Shown: in pieces, positions 37,064 through 50,963 of the stretch
How the letters are laid out: every line of letters starts with the position of its first letter
Position numbering within the stretch: position 1 is the first letter of the stretch
NCBI GenBank assembly: GCA_000320545.1
Contig: ADNK01003147.1
Location: 1 to 64,000, forward strand
Origin: Bigelowiella natans CCMP2755
Lineage: Eukaryota > Cercozoa > Chlorarachniophyceae
DNA: 64,000 nucleotides
Direction of reading: 5' to 3'
The notes under the pieces: model-generated
What the model saw: the letters and a program-made list of their open reading frames with translations, nothing else
Databases searched by the model: none
What the model was told of the DNA's origin: nothing
Program-made: the position numbers and the translations under genes

Positions 37064-38545
37064 CTATATTTCTGTTATATGTGTCGAGTGATGACCCTTT
37101 TCTTTCAGCTCATCCATCGATTTCGCATCATCGCTATCCTTGAAGTCCTCAGGCTTGGGAAGATCATTCGTGATGTAAACTGCAGCATGCTTGAAAATGT
37201 CGTTAGCAAACAAGCCCTTGCTGAAAGCGTATGGCTTGTAGAGTTCGATGGCCGACACAACAGCCTCCTCTGCAAAAGGAGTGAGTTGGTATACAAAACA
37301 CGCGTTGAGAACCTTGCGCTTGACACTGCATAACGCTCCCCCCTCGTAATCAGAGCGCGTCTGTTCAATTGTGTAGTTGCCCTCCATTGGAGGGCCAGAA
37401 AGGGGGCTTAACGGAAGCTCAGCCTCTGCGTCATCGTAGTATGCTTTCAGCTCTTCCAGCATTTCTGCCGCCTTCTTCTTGTCTTCATCAGACTTTTCCC
37501 CTCTCAAGTTTCCTCTTGGGCCTTCAAACTCCGCCCTCAATGAGACCAGTTTCGCAGCCTTCTTCGCAATGCGAGAGGTGACGTCCGCAAGAGGGTACTC
37601 GCTCGGTGAGGCCATGCCGTTCTTCTCGGCGACCTTATACCAATACTCAACATCGCACGGGATGAAACGGCTGTAGGGAGTCACGTTGTATTCGGTGCCG
37701 ACAGCATACGCGAATTGGGCAAAGCAGTTGCCCTTTTTAGCATACTCGAGGAGTGTGGCGAGGGCTGCTTTCTGGACATCGTTGCGCTGGCGGCAAGATC
37801 CGTTTAGTCGGAAAACGGCGTTGGAGAGCACGATGTTCGTCTTTCTCTGCGCGTCTGTTTTCGCATCCTCCGCCTCTTTCAATAGCATGTCCGCCGCGCT
37901 TGTTGACGTGATTTTGATCAACTCAAAACCCTTTTCGAGTTTTTCCTTGTTTTCCTTCATCTCTACCGCCAGGCGGATCTTCTCCTCGAAGGCGAGTTCG
38001 CTGAGCGTATTTCGGAGAGTAATTTCTCTCTTGATAATCCAAAGCGCCACGGATTTATCTTCTCTCTTCTTCTTGGCCCATCCAGCGGCATCAGCCTTTT
38101 GGAAGGCAGCCTTAACACCTGCCACACTTGTTGGCCTCTTGTCGTTGTCCTTATCAACAACGAACTTGGGGTGGAGAAGGCATCCGAGCGCCATGTTTCC
38201 TTCAGGGTCCTTCTCGCCAGCCTTGGCGAAGCTTTCCGCAGCAGCCTTGAAATCTGTATTATTCGTTTGTGTTTGTGCTTGCGTGAGCGCGTGTTGTGTG
38301 CGTGTTGTGGGCGTGTGTGTGTGTGTGGTTTGAGTACCTGGGGTAGTCCCGACTCCCATCATCAAAAAATATCCATATTTGAGTAATCCTGCAACTTCAC
38401 CAGTTTCGCTCGCTTTCTTGGCGTATTCGAGAGCTTTTTCGGCGTTGAAGTAGTAGTTCTTGCAATTCATATCGCCCTTGTCGTTGTACAGAGCCGCAAG
38501 CGCGCACATTGCCTTTGCGTCTCCTCCGTCAGCCTGTGCGTTTAT

Positions 38546-38584
<39 letters not shown>

Positions 38585-38983
38585 AAATATCCGTGAACGT
38601 GCATGTCTGTTGAACGTAAGCTTAGGTTTATTCTTTCTTATTATTTAGGTCTTTCGTTTTTCCGCAAACTTTTATATCGATGCAGAGTTTGATATTGTCG
38701 CGCCATAATCGTCATCATCATAAGTATGCTGCGCGCTTCTTTGTTTCATCTTCTAGTCACCGTCATCAGCATGTCACCGTACTACAGAAGTTAGGCTCAC
38801 CTTAGACTTGTTCTCTTTGAAGATCTTCTCGTGTTGGTTTGCCACACGCAAAACATTGTTAATCGCGTACTGACTGTCCTTTTTGCTTTTCTTATTGTAT
38901 TCGGTTGCCTTCTCAAGATCCTACCCAAGAGTGAGTCATCGTGCAAATGAAATATGCAAATGAGTGAAAATGAGCTCCTGCGT

Positions 38984-39057
<74 letters not shown>

Positions 39058-39793
39058 AGCGCGACCCTTTCAGCTCCAAACTTCCCGTGAATAAGGTTTA
39101 ACGCCAGCAATCCATAGGCTCGTTCCTTTTCATCGATATACTGACTAGAATGACAGAGTCCGTCCTTCTCCTCCAGCTCGGTCGGGGTATGATTGATAGC
39201 TTTTTCGAGCCACTGAGTATCATCATCATCATCATCATCATCATTATCAGCATACCAATCATCGTCGTCGTCGTAATCGTCAGTGTACCATATGCTTTGA
39301 GTTGAAGATGCTATAAAATGTCTAACTACTGCTGTGTCTGCGCGACCGTCATCATCACCACCACAAAACGCACCTGCGACGGCGTCCACGCCATCTTAGC
39401 CTTTGCCTCTTCTTCGGAGACTTTCAACTTCTTAAGATCCTCACTATTGGGTTTCAGCTCGTCTGTTCTTTTTTGAAGATGCATAGCCACCATCACCATA
39501 CCTGGCACGTACTCTCCCATTGCCGACGCAATCTTGTACCTTAGGCACAGCTCATGAGACGGGTTGCCTTGATGGTATATCCATGCGAGATCATACATGG
39601 CCTGGAAGTATGTGTGTGTGTTTGTGTGTGGGTGTGTGTGTGTATGTGTGTGTTTAGCCCGCCTGTGTTGAACAGACTACAATCCCAATGCGGCAAGGCA
39701 AAAAAAAAAAAACAACACAAAATTATGTTCTATCACTCTCTCGTCCAAGTGCTGCTTCTTCTCTACTGATCCAAGCACACTCGTATGTTTATA

Positions 39794-39834
<41 letters not shown>

Positions 39835-39900
39835 TAAAAATATATACTAAAACTTAAGTGTCTATGCTACTCTCCGTCGGGGCAATATGCGTAACATACG

Positions 39901-39959
<59 letters not shown>

Positions 39960-40119
39960 AAATGCATCATACTGCTGGATGGCCATGCTCAGCTGCTTTT
40001 GTGAGAGCCTCGATTGCCTTCTCCTTAAATTCCTTATTCTTCGGGCCCGGGGCAGAGTAGCTGTATTTATGCTTCAGCATGCTGCCTTCTTTGTACAATT
40101 CCGATACATTAGTTCCCAT
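37064..40119 (-). CDS. Sel1/TPR-like repeat protein, six exons
   Basis: Start ATG at 40119-40117; exons 40119-39973, 39601-39374, 39212-39066, 38920-38801, 38533-38338 and 38253-37064 give 675 residues plus stop, all in phase. Alpha-helical repeats of Sel1/TPR type are visible: KAIEALTKAAEHGHP, AMYDLAWIYHQGN, EKALEYAKKASETGE, ALGCLLHPKF. There is no signal peptide or TM, so it is probably a cytosolic scaffold. Introns carry (TA)n, (CA)n and ATC repeats. The C-terminal 200 residues are charged and not recognised. The exact partners or role cannot be told. Confidence 0.78.
38254..38337 (-). other. 84-nt intron that can be retained in frame
   Basis: The intron between exons 5 and 6 is 84 nt, a multiple of three and without stop codons. 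If it is not spliced, it adds a Thr-rich TQTTHTHTPTTRTQ-type insert of 28 residues. GT (38337-38336) and AG (38255-38254) ends are present. Confidence 0.6.
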
Positions 40120-40311
40120 GATTAATAGTAAGTTGTCCTGTCCTGATAGGAAATCATGAAAATGAGAGGGAGAGTAAAGATCTATAATTGCCGGATATGA
40201 TATGGGAGATATGTAGCCGCATCGTACACACGATGATTGTGACCATGATTCTCACCACAAACACGCCATCATCACAGAAACAACACCAACAACAACAACG
40301 ACAGTATGATC

Positions 40312-40343
<32 letters not shown>
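38548..40343. repeat. Cluster of microsatellites in and before the Sel1-like gene
   Basis: (GT)n at 38548-38578, (CA)n 38985-39018 running into (TA)n 39018-39053, ATC repeat 39217-39243, GT-rich 39610-39655, (TA)n 39796-39829, (CA)n 39906-39958, and (CA)n 40313-40342 upstream of the start codon. Confidence 0.92.
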
Positions 40344-40699
40344 GGCGCGCGCGCACACAACGCAAACTCCTTAATTTTCCCCTCTCTCGCCCAAAAACAT
40401 CAAAAGACACTTCCAACCGACAAGCAAAAAGGGCTCGCAAAAGAATACCAGAAAACCATGAGAAAGAAACCCCAGCCCAACTCAAACACGCAAGCACACA
40501 CGGAATCACGCACACGCACGCACACGCCTACAGGCTACATGGGCGCATTCACATACAGAGGATATGGGTTTTTCCGCCTGCCCCCTGCGTCCACTGCGCA
40601 AAACGAGTTTAAAAAACTGTTATTTTTTAGTAATTTCACGTTAATAAACACAGTGCGAAAAACGGATTATTTTTTGTAACGACTAGCATTCCTCCGGAT

Positions 40700-42450
40700 T
40701 ACCGGAAATCCATTGATGACCCTTCTACTGCCATGCATTTCCCCTCATTTTGATGCATTGCGACAACGAATAAATGTCTATGGACCCAAGGACTTGTCGC
40801 TTTAGGTAGTTTCTCACTTTCGGAGACTGGAATGATTGGTTTGATCGCATTGTTGCTTTCCTTGCGTCAAAGAAATCGGGATGTCGCACAGTTGAGAATG
40901 GCTCTGTGTTTTCCCTGCGAGTCGACTTCCTCTGGGCCTGCTAGCCAGAGCGTCTCAGGTGCACGCCACCAACAGGTTGTGCTTGCACACATGCACACAC
41001 CTGTCTCCCATGTGGTTCTGGCGCATGTTCATTCAACTCTTTGGGCCCGCGTCTCATCACAGGATCATTGGACTAGTTGGCAATGCTTGGAAACGTTTTT
41101 CAGCGATCTGGCACATGCAAGACGGATGCAATTGATCAAGGGGGATTCACTCCCAAGGGTTTTGGTCCGTGTCATGCTCGGAATCCAATCCAAACTTCTT
41201 CCGAAGCACCACAGAAGACTTCTGGACGTGTGAAAAGGTCCAGAATTGTCCAGATGGGGGTGCAAAAAAGTGGATTTTCAAGGAAAAAAATCGAGGGCAA
41301 AAACTTTGGGTGCCGCGGAAAGGGTCCACTTTGCGTGTTGGCTCAAAAAAACATGCTCAGAGGCCGTGTCAACAGCAACTCCATCACCTCCAGAAGTTCC
41401 ACTCCAAAGTTCGCAAAATTGAACGTTTCCGCGCCAAAAAGGTGCTTTTTTTTTGTGGTTTTGACTTTTGTGAGTTTTCGATGTGTGGCTCCTAGCGGCC
41501 TGCACGGTGCCGATGCGGCAATCAATGAAGCTGGATGTGATGCGCTAATCGCAGCTCCAGAGCTGCTTGGGATTGGACGCACGAGCAAGACGTGTGGGCA
41601 CGATGGCGCACACTGGCACACTTTGTGCGTGCCCAGCGCGTGCGCACGCAAGCACTCACAGCTTCCCACTCTGATGCACACTTGTCACTTGATCATCAAA
41701 TTGAAGCTAGACACGTCGCGACGTCGCGCACGACTGGATGATCGACGCTGCGCACGTGATCAGTCACACACGCTGGTGCACACATCGATGGGAAGGGCGG
41801 GAATGATGAACAATGAATGATGAACAAAGCATTGATCAAATCTGCATGCGCCAGGGAAGTGGGTTGGGCACATCTGAGACATCCCAGTGACTCGATGCCA
41901 AGAGTTCCGCCAATGTGCATCTTGGGCAATTTCACTGGACACTTTGTGGATGGTTTTTGAAGAAAACATTGAGGAATTTGAACAAAATTTGCATTTTTTT
42001 GGGTGAAATCGAAAAAATTTTCCCGGCTGACGCCGGGGCAAAACCGCCGAGCATGACACGGACCAAAACCCTTGGGAGTGAACCCCCCTTGGCAATTGAT
42101 GTCAATCAAATTTGTTCAATGGCCATGCTCAATGTAGCTGTGCTTGTGTGCAATGCAGCGGCTACAGCGCTAATGTTGAACCCATTCAATGTGCACACAC
42201 GTGATGCGTTCAATTGCAAGTGGCATGCACACTGCTACCAGCACCACACCAGCTAGCCAGCACGCACGGACAGCCTCTCATGACAGATGAGAGTGAAAGT
42301 TGCGAAGGCGCCTGCATGCGATGCTGCACACGCAAAGGCATGTTTGCGTGTCTGCGATGTAGATCGATGCAAAACATCACTCGCAACTTTAGCAAGCACT
42401 GCGGACGAGCACAAGATGCATGGTAATTTGGAACAACCGCGCGCACGGCA
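40700..42450. other. Island C: TpA-depleted intergenic segment
   Basis: It lies between the 5' end of the Sel1-like gene and the 3' end of the secreted-protein gene. TpA is nearly absent in the core and scarce in the flanks, grading to normal at both edges. A complete TIR element sits in the middle. Confidence 0.82.
41137..42091. mobile_element. Non-autonomous Mutator-like (MULE-type) element, 955 bp
   Basis: Terminal inverted repeats of 45 bp (41137-41181 and 42047-42091) match at 44 of 45 positions; ends are CAAGGGGG...CCCCCTTG. The element is flanked by a perfect 9-bp direct repeat GCAATTGAT (41128-41136 and 42092-42100), the target-site length of Mutator-like elements. No transposase is recognisable; open frames inside are by-products of TpA loss. 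Only three TpA remain, all in CTA context (about 41,493, 41,546 and 41,707). Confidence 0.85.
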
Positions 42451-42581
42451 AAATTGTGAAATGCATGCAATGTATCATTGTCTCTTGATGCTAATTATCA
42501 GTTTCTTTATCGATTCTGTACAGGTTACTCTCATGGTCATTTGTCAACGCTCACAAAACCAATTTAACGGGTGAGTAGTGA

Positions 42582-43620
42582 TTAAGAGTCTTCGAAGCAG
42601 ATGTAATCTGCAAGAATGTGTGCTGTTCCAGTGCAAGGTCCTGAGCACCACCACTCGAAAGAGAATCCTCTTGCGTCTTTCGGGGAAAAGACACGCATGT
42701 CCTCATTTCTGCCTTGATAAAACCCTCCCCTATGTCCGGAGAAACAATTGGCTGTGGGGGGGGGGAGGTGTCCCCCGCAGTCTTCGGCCTTCCAAGTGTA
42801 GGAAATCGTATTCTGCCCCGCATCCCAGAAAAACTTATAGCACTTGTAGATCTTCCATGGGCTCTGGTCTCTGTGTCTCAGCTTCGGACAGACGTAATGT
42901 ACCTTAGCAGAGAGAGGAAGCAAGGGCGGGTATAAATAAGAACGATGATGATTATGGGCGTTTGGAAGTAAACTGTACGGTATGGATGCAGCGGCTCATA
43001 CGTGTCGCACGAACGCATTCACTGCCTCCCACAGACGAATACAAACCATATTTTATATGGAAAATAAATACTTTTAATATAGAGCAATAATGATGACTCA
43101 TCGACCCGTTCTCTCTCATCCTTTACTTCACAACAACCCTGTTGTTGTTTCCACCACCCGCGTCTCTGGCCGCCCCCTCCCGCTCACACTACCCCTCGAA
43201 ACGCAAAGGCAATGCACAATTACAACATCATCTCACGGCACCTCAGCGTTGATATTCGCGCTGCATCCGGGGCACTGCCATTTGATAGTTGTTGCTTGCT
43301 CGTAACGTAACACCTCCCATTGCTTGTCTCTCCCACTCTGCGACCTCTGCCCGAAAACAGCAAGGCAGTCTCGCCCATTGAATGGAGGCAGTTTCCCCCC
43401 GCACTCCGCGCTAGTGAAGGTGTGGGATTTGGTGGTGGCTCCTGAGTAGGCCCGAGTAGACTTACATCGGAAGAAGCTGAAATCGGATGTGAGGCGCGAG
43501 TTGGACGCAGGGCACAAGTAATCGGTGGCTAGGTTGGTACTAGCTGCGGCGGAATTCATCCACCATTTCATGCGTGGAGGATTCACGTACGCACGGAAGT
43601 CTTCGTCTTCGCCTGCGAAT

Positions 43621-43661
<41 letters not shown>

Positions 43662-43753
43662 TGATTATGATCGTTTTGTAGAATAGCAGCAGGGTGAGGG
43701 GTTGCAAGCGTTTTCAGTGCTGATGTGACAACTCCTTCTGAATGAGTGGAGGC

Positions 43754-43800
<47 letters not shown>

Positions 43801-45982
43801 GGGAGGCGGGGAGGGGGAAGGAAGTATTCGGTTTCTTCAACTCCAAAAGCTTTGTAAAGAAAAAGAAATATGACAAATTCCCAAACGGTGCGTATAATCG
43901 ACTCTCTCTTCGCACACTGTATGAGTTATCTCTGTTGGCACCTGATTGTCGCGCCTCTTTTATCCCAATAACACACGACGTGGAGCTCCATGAGCGAGGT
44001 CCTCCTGTGCAGTTGGGGAAACAACACGCGAATTTGAAATCATGTGCAATTTCGAAAAAACTCGTACAAAATCTTGCTCATCCTTATCACCATCGTTGTC
44101 TATATCTATATTGCGAACAGCATCATACACGCGCACAACAGTCTCTAGATTTCAGATCGAAGCAAAACACGAGATCTCTCCCCCATAAACTAATCAAGCG
44201 GCAAAAGGTCTATAATGGCAAAACTGGCAAGCATAAACTAAACAATTCCTTCCAGCTGCGGAGAGCAAAAAAACGTCGCGTAATGAAGACTTACCACAGT
44301 CTGCATCGGTAAAGGTATATGTAACTCCTCGGTACGTGCCCCCCCCACCATAGCTCGCAGGAGCTTTGCAATGATGCAGCTGCTTGAGCTCCTCGACGCT
44401 ATCGACCGCCTCTTTTGCAATCTTTCCAGAGCACGCAAGGTACTTATACAAAGCATCAGCATCGTGCACGATGCTCCCTGTGCGCGAGGAGCTAGAGCCG
44501 GTTAGCCAACTTTCAAGCTCGTACTTGCCGACAGCAGTCTTCGCCTTCACTGGCTTTATCGTGGCGAGGTGGGGGAGGTTGGCGAGCACCGGAAACTGGA
44601 CCGTAGGGTCCACTGGCGGCGTGAGCGCGTATATCTCCACCTTGCTCACTACAATTCTATTAGGCCCGGGCATGCCCCCCCCATAATTCACTGTTGACCC
44701 AAACGAGTACCACCATTTCGTGGCATGGTTATTTGAAGAACCACTCATCATAGTGGAAGAGCCAACGTTATATTGAAGCCCCCCCCAGTACTCTCCCGTG
44801 TAGGGTACACTATCAGCTTGGTAGCCTGTTACCCCCCTTGAACGCTTGATGAAGGGATTTGATGTTTGATACCAGATCTGCGGCTTGAGGTCATGCCCTG
44901 GCCAAATCATCTTCAGCCATAGTCGTCCGTCCGGCATGCGGTAGGTCTCGAGCTGATCGAAGATCGCGTAATTCGCGGCATTTGGGTTACCGGCGTTGAG
45001 CGAGAAGGTGGTTATGCTCGGCCACAAGCTTGCGGTATTGAAAGTTTGGCGCCCGATAAGAACCTCGCTGCCGTGCGTAATTGTCCACGACCACCCGTCT
45101 TTATCCTGAATCGTCAGAGGGTGGTAGTATTCTTGCAGTCTCCAGTGATGAATCTTTGGCGCCGAGATCTCCACCAACGCTTGCTCTTCCGTGAGCTTTA
45201 AGGAGCCTTCTGTCATTGCTTGCCACATCTTGTGCGTGAAAAACGTGTCCTTCGTCTCCTTAGGAAATTCCGGATCGTTCTGCATGCCGTACCAGTCGCC
45301 CTCCCAGACATATCGCCCCGCTTCTTTCGCGGGAACATCCTCTGGATTGTTGAATAGCTTATCAAAATCATCCGCCCATTGCAGCTGTGCGCACCCGCGC
45401 TGCCGTCCGGCAAACCCGCCGTAGTAGTCGTCAATGGAGATCTGTGACACCGACACGTGCGTGTTCCTCCCGACGAAGAGGAACTCGATCTTGCCCGAGC
45501 TATCCGTGGTGGCGACGCCGTGGATCATCTGCTGGTTCTTGCAATGCGAGGCGACGATGTACTTGTTCGGCCCGCCGTTGATTTTGAGCTCATTGGTCCC
45601 GCAAGGGTACCACCCTGGAGATACGCCAGCTGTGCAGTAGTTCCAGATGTGATAGTGATACCTGGATCGGGGGGGGGACGGTGATAGCGAAGATTAGAAC
45701 GCTTCCTTCATTAGGAATGAGACTATAGAGATTGTACGTGCGTGACTGCGTGACTATATTGTCGCGAGTGGTGGGGTGTGTGGCAAGCTCGCATCGTGTG
45801 CATGAATAAGGGTGGGAGGGGCCGTAGAGCTCTTCCTGTTTTTTTGAAGTTAGAAACGCACTTAAATTCTACTATTATAATATATTATCTATGTTTGATT
45901 TATACACACACACACACACAAACATATATATATATATATATAATTTTGTGTATTTTAACATATCATACTATATCAAACCAAC

Positions 45983-46024
<42 letters not shown>

Positions 46025-46715
46025 AACACACACACGCACGCGCGCGACATACGCACATGCATTCTAAGTGTAAAAAGCTAAATAATAGGTGCGTGATAAG
46101 GACGGGACGAAGGCATCATACCTTTTGCTTGGCTTTAACCCTGAAACCGTAGCTTTGTTGTCACTACCAGGGCCGGATAAGAACCCGTCTTGATAGTTGC
46201 GCGTATGGCTCCATCCGACTAGTTTTAGTGTCGCCTCTCTCGACGTGTACGTAAACGTCGTGGAGCTACTAAAATGTGTGTTTCCTCGATTTCCAAGGTA
46301 AAAATTATAGTAGTAATGCGTGCCGCGCGTGCTTGTGCACTCGAGGTATCTCCCTCTGTCAATCCCTATAGCACTGACGGCAGTGTGGCCTCCTCCATTT
46401 CTATCGAAGTAGAAGATAATCTCGCCTTTTTCGTTCGCATTAACGTACCCAGTCGCGGACGGTATGTCGCAGGGAGAAGTGCTCGTAGTGAACCAGTGGT
46501 TGTTGTTGATCCGCATCTTCATCTTCTTGTTTGCGTGGGTTACCGCGTATTGAAAGACTGCGAACTCGTATTCCGCGTTGGGTTGGAGATTGTAGATCTT
46601 GACCTGAGCCTCCCCGTTGGTGTTACGAAGATACCCTTTGTGATATCCCCTGGGAGGAGGAGGGTGAAAATAAGTCAGTTACTTTTATCTGTATATAATA
46701 CCGACGTGATGATAT

Positions 46716-46758
<43 letters not shown>

Positions 46759-46880
46759 CTCTCTCTCCTTTCCCATTCCCACCGCACCTATACATATATA
46801 CATTGTGATACAAATAATATATATATATATATATATATATATTATACAAAACATAAAACACAAACAAAAACAAGAAAACA

Positions 46881-46929
<49 letters not shown>

Positions 46930-47246
46930 AGAGAGAGGGGGGGAGGGGGGGTAGAGAGAGGTTCGGCTCTATAGCATCACACTAACAAGTAGGAAATCCT
47001 CTCAGTCTCTCCTATAATACCTTAGATGCGTCCAACCGTACAAAGCAGCTCTTTCCTGTTTCCCCCCCCCCCCTGCATACTGACTAAAATGATAATACGT
47101 CGTGGTGACTCCCAAATTAGAGTTTTTCAGTCCCTCCTCTGCAAAGTCAAAGATGAACTCAAAGTCTTGTAGCTTCTTGAAATCGAGTTGCTTTTCCTCG
47201 TCGCAGTTCAGCACCGTGCATGCATTCGATCCGCCCTGTGTGGGGT

Positions 47247-47296
<50 letters not shown>

Positions 47297-47883
47297 CGAG
47301 AAAGGGAGGGGGATAAAAAATGGGAGGTGAGAACACCACCAAATGCGAATCATGGCTCGCACTTCGTCAGAAAACCTCTCGACACCCACACACACGCATT
47401 CCATACATCTAACGTATCATCTGATGCACCTCGATCGTTCATTTTCAAAACAGAACCCAACAAAAATTAAAACAAAATAAAATAGTCGAAATAGTCGCCT
47501 TCCCCCCCCCCGGCCCACCCGTATTGCCCATCCTGGACACGCTGTGTCGTGGGGTACAAGGCCTGATCCTTCCATTGTTATCGGGACGAATTGGTATGGG
47601 GCATAGCCGGGATATTGCCCAAATTTGCAGTCTTTGTCATTATTTGAAGCGCATTCAATTCTTGATTTGATTGTTGGATGACATCGTCCAGCCACCCCTG
47701 AGCCAGTATCTAGATAGTACCATTGCTCGTTTGCTGCCGAGCAGACGCCTGGTACTCCTTCTGGCTCTAACCCGATATAGGAGAGCACCATGTGCCCCCC
47801 CCCTCTCTGGGTAAAGGTGAAGGTCAACTTCCCAGTTGAGTCCGACCTGCCAACACACACACACACACAAACACACACACAAT

Positions 47884-47928
<45 letters not shown>

Positions 47929-49684
47929 TTGTAAATACGCACATTGTCGTCCCCGTATATGTAGCCTCGCCCATATTCCTATTAGTCCTTATGGCAGAGA
48001 CTTTTGGGAGCCCTCCTAAGAAGACGCGTGATGGGATCAAAAAACAAAGTATTAGCTAGCTAACACCTATCGCATGTTCCAACGCTATGCGAAACGTGCG
48101 CAAACACAGGAAATGTGCTGACACTGACCAGCTTGAATGTCTGACTCGTAGTAGGCCTGACCGCCGTTGTTATACTGGAAGATGTGAAAAATATATCGTT
48201 TGCTAGTTTGGAGACCAGAGATCACCGCCGTTCCAGTGCCTGACGAGTCTCGATACCGACCGAGATGGTAGCTGGCGTGCTTTGTAAAGCCTGTGAGAGC
48301 AAGCTTGTCAACCTGCCCAGTGACTGGAGAGTTATGGCTTGTCGTCGCACCTGACGTTGTCCCTGTATAGCTACTCAAATCGAAGTAAATGGGGAACCGC
48401 CGTTGCTCGCCGGTTCCCACAAGACAGCGGCACTCTTTGGTGATGCCCGGTGCAGGATTTCCAAACTCGCCACTCGTACAAGAGATGGAGGTTTGACTGT
48501 GCTTGACCTTCAGCTTGCCTTGGTCGATGGCTGACCTTATCGAGTCCGCAGGATTGAGGTAGAACACCGGCCCCGAGCAGCTGCAAGTTCCCCCTTCATT
48601 TGCACATTTAAACGAGACGATGGAATCGATGTGGAGCATTCGATAGACCCCATTCTGTGACCCCCCTCCCACCTTTGTCAAAGTTCCCCAATAGCCGGGT
48701 ATTCGCTTGACTTTCGCGTCTACGCCGGCAATCGTGGTACGTTTCGAGTAGAAATTCGTGTTTAAATCCGAGAAATCGCCCGAGATGGCGTGGTAGAAAT
48801 GCGGTCCATTGCTAACAGCGCCATCCTGAACGGCAAATAACCCATCCGTGGCAGACTTGGACTCGAAGTAAGCGACGGCGTGATCCATTTGGGATTTGTA
48901 GCACTCCTCCGTGGTGCACCTTCCCGACTTAGCGCGAGTCATAATCCTGGCGCTGGTGGAATCCTGGTAGATTCCATCGAAGACAAACAGCCAATTCGTC
49001 GAGCACGCTACTTCAGGCACATATGCGTAGATGTCGTAGTAATCATAGTGTGCAATGCCACAGGAGGTCCCTGCGCCGAGGCCAGCGTAAGTCTTGGTCG
49101 GTTCTCGTCGGAGCTGAAACGCTCCGTATCGATTCCCCCCTCCGTTCCGGCTATGCCAGAAATTTGCGGCCTGATTGTCGCAACGAGATGTCCTCCTATC
49201 GTTCTTCATGTTTCCTAGATCTTCCCACAAGTCTCCTGGCCCAGGGCTGTAGACGTAAAGGCCGGAATCCATTACTCCCGAATTACAGCGACTGGCGTCA
49301 TTTCCTAGGATGTTCCAGCAAGAAGCAGCGCCATAAAACCTCTGCTTGTACTTTATCTTGGTCCACTTCTGCAGATTGCTAACACGAATGTAGTGCATGG
49401 AATCGGCTCCAGGGTTGCCACAACCTGGGTTTTGACCAGTAACTGCGATCTTCACACCGCCACTGCTGCTTTGGTATGCAGTAGTTGATCCACAGTTTTT
49501 TTGCCAGACGATATGCGAGTACTGCACGTGCACCCATTGTGAGGAGGTCAAGCATTGGGGAAAGACGTCCACCTCCCGGTAGTTCCTAACGTCTCCATGG
49601 AGGATGTGCGCCGCGCTTGTGTAGTGGCCAGAGTTGACGTAAGTTGCTGTGTGGGCCTTCAAAGCGCATCTGTGTAAGGGTTAC

Positions 49685-49718
<34 letters not shown>

Positions 49719-50243
49719 ATGTGTGCGCGTCTGCGGGTGCGTGCGTATTGCGGATGGAGAGAGGCAGAGAGAGTGAGAGAGGGCGGGGGAGAGAGGGAGA
49801 ATGAGGATTTAAAACCAGAATTCTATCAAAATCTACTCTCCTGAGATTACTCACTGTGCTGTGGTGTATGAAGTTGTGCATTTCGGAGCCGAAGTGTCGC
49901 CGTTTACGTGGATACTTAAACATCGGTCTCGTTTCTTCACTGTAATCGTATACCTGGAGAACCAAAACAAAGTTCATCAAGTCTTTTCGATGCTGTCTAC
50001 TCGACTATCCACCAATTGCAACTTACCATGTGTTCACGCTGAGCTTAGAAGCAGTTTTTACATCGCCCATGCATCTGCCATGGCCTCCAACATTACCGGC
50101 AGAGATGTAGTAAAAACCGACCCTCCCTGAAATTGTATATCGTGAGATTTAATTATAGAATTTTAAATATATATAAATATATAAATATACATGTATACAA
50201 TTTTATATATCCCAAAAGACTCCATGTATCATGCATATTTCAT

Positions 50244-50300
<57 letters not shown>

Positions 50301-50526
50301 ACGAAAGTTAAATTAACACAAAATATTGGATGTAGATAATTCATGCAAATATTCATATTGAGTATTCGTGGGAAAGAGATATTACAAGAACACTCTTGCA
50401 CATGTAGAGTATTATAAAACTTTGACGTTTCATAACCGCTGGTTAAATTCACCTTTGTTAGCGCCATAGGCTGGTCCCATTCCATGAAAAAAAATGACAT
50501 TGTTCCCTGCATGATTAATGCATGTG

Positions 50527-50574
<48 letters not shown>

Positions 50575-50919
50575 TCTCTAGGCTTGCAAAACAACATAGA
50601 TAACACCGATAAATATCATATAATATCATATACATATATTATTAGTGTATAATATGTTTGTGTGTGTGTGTGCAAAATAAAGAGAAGGCGTGGGAAGCAG
50701 ACTAGGAGAAGGGAGGCACAGAGAGAACATTTATTTTGGTAAAAAAAGAGAACTACAGGTACTTATAAGAAGAAAGGCAAAAAAAAATTCTATGTATACC
50801 ATATAAGGAAGAGAAGAAGAGGCTTAAAAATACACATACCGCTCTCCGTAGATACAATCATGGGATAATTGTTGTTGAAATCGGTGAATTTAACCTCCAG
50901 TTCGAGTGTAAACTAGATG

Positions 50920-50963
<44 letters not shown>

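Noticed and set aside
40188-40679. ORF rich in His/Thr and Gln upstream of the Sel1-like gene
   Set aside because: It is built from a (CA)n tract and low-complexity DNA, with no domain or splice support.
41077-42109. ORFs on both strands of the MITE sharing GGFTPKGFGPCHAR
   Set aside because: The shared peptide is only the translation of the inverted terminal repeats; long frames come from loss of TAA/TAG.
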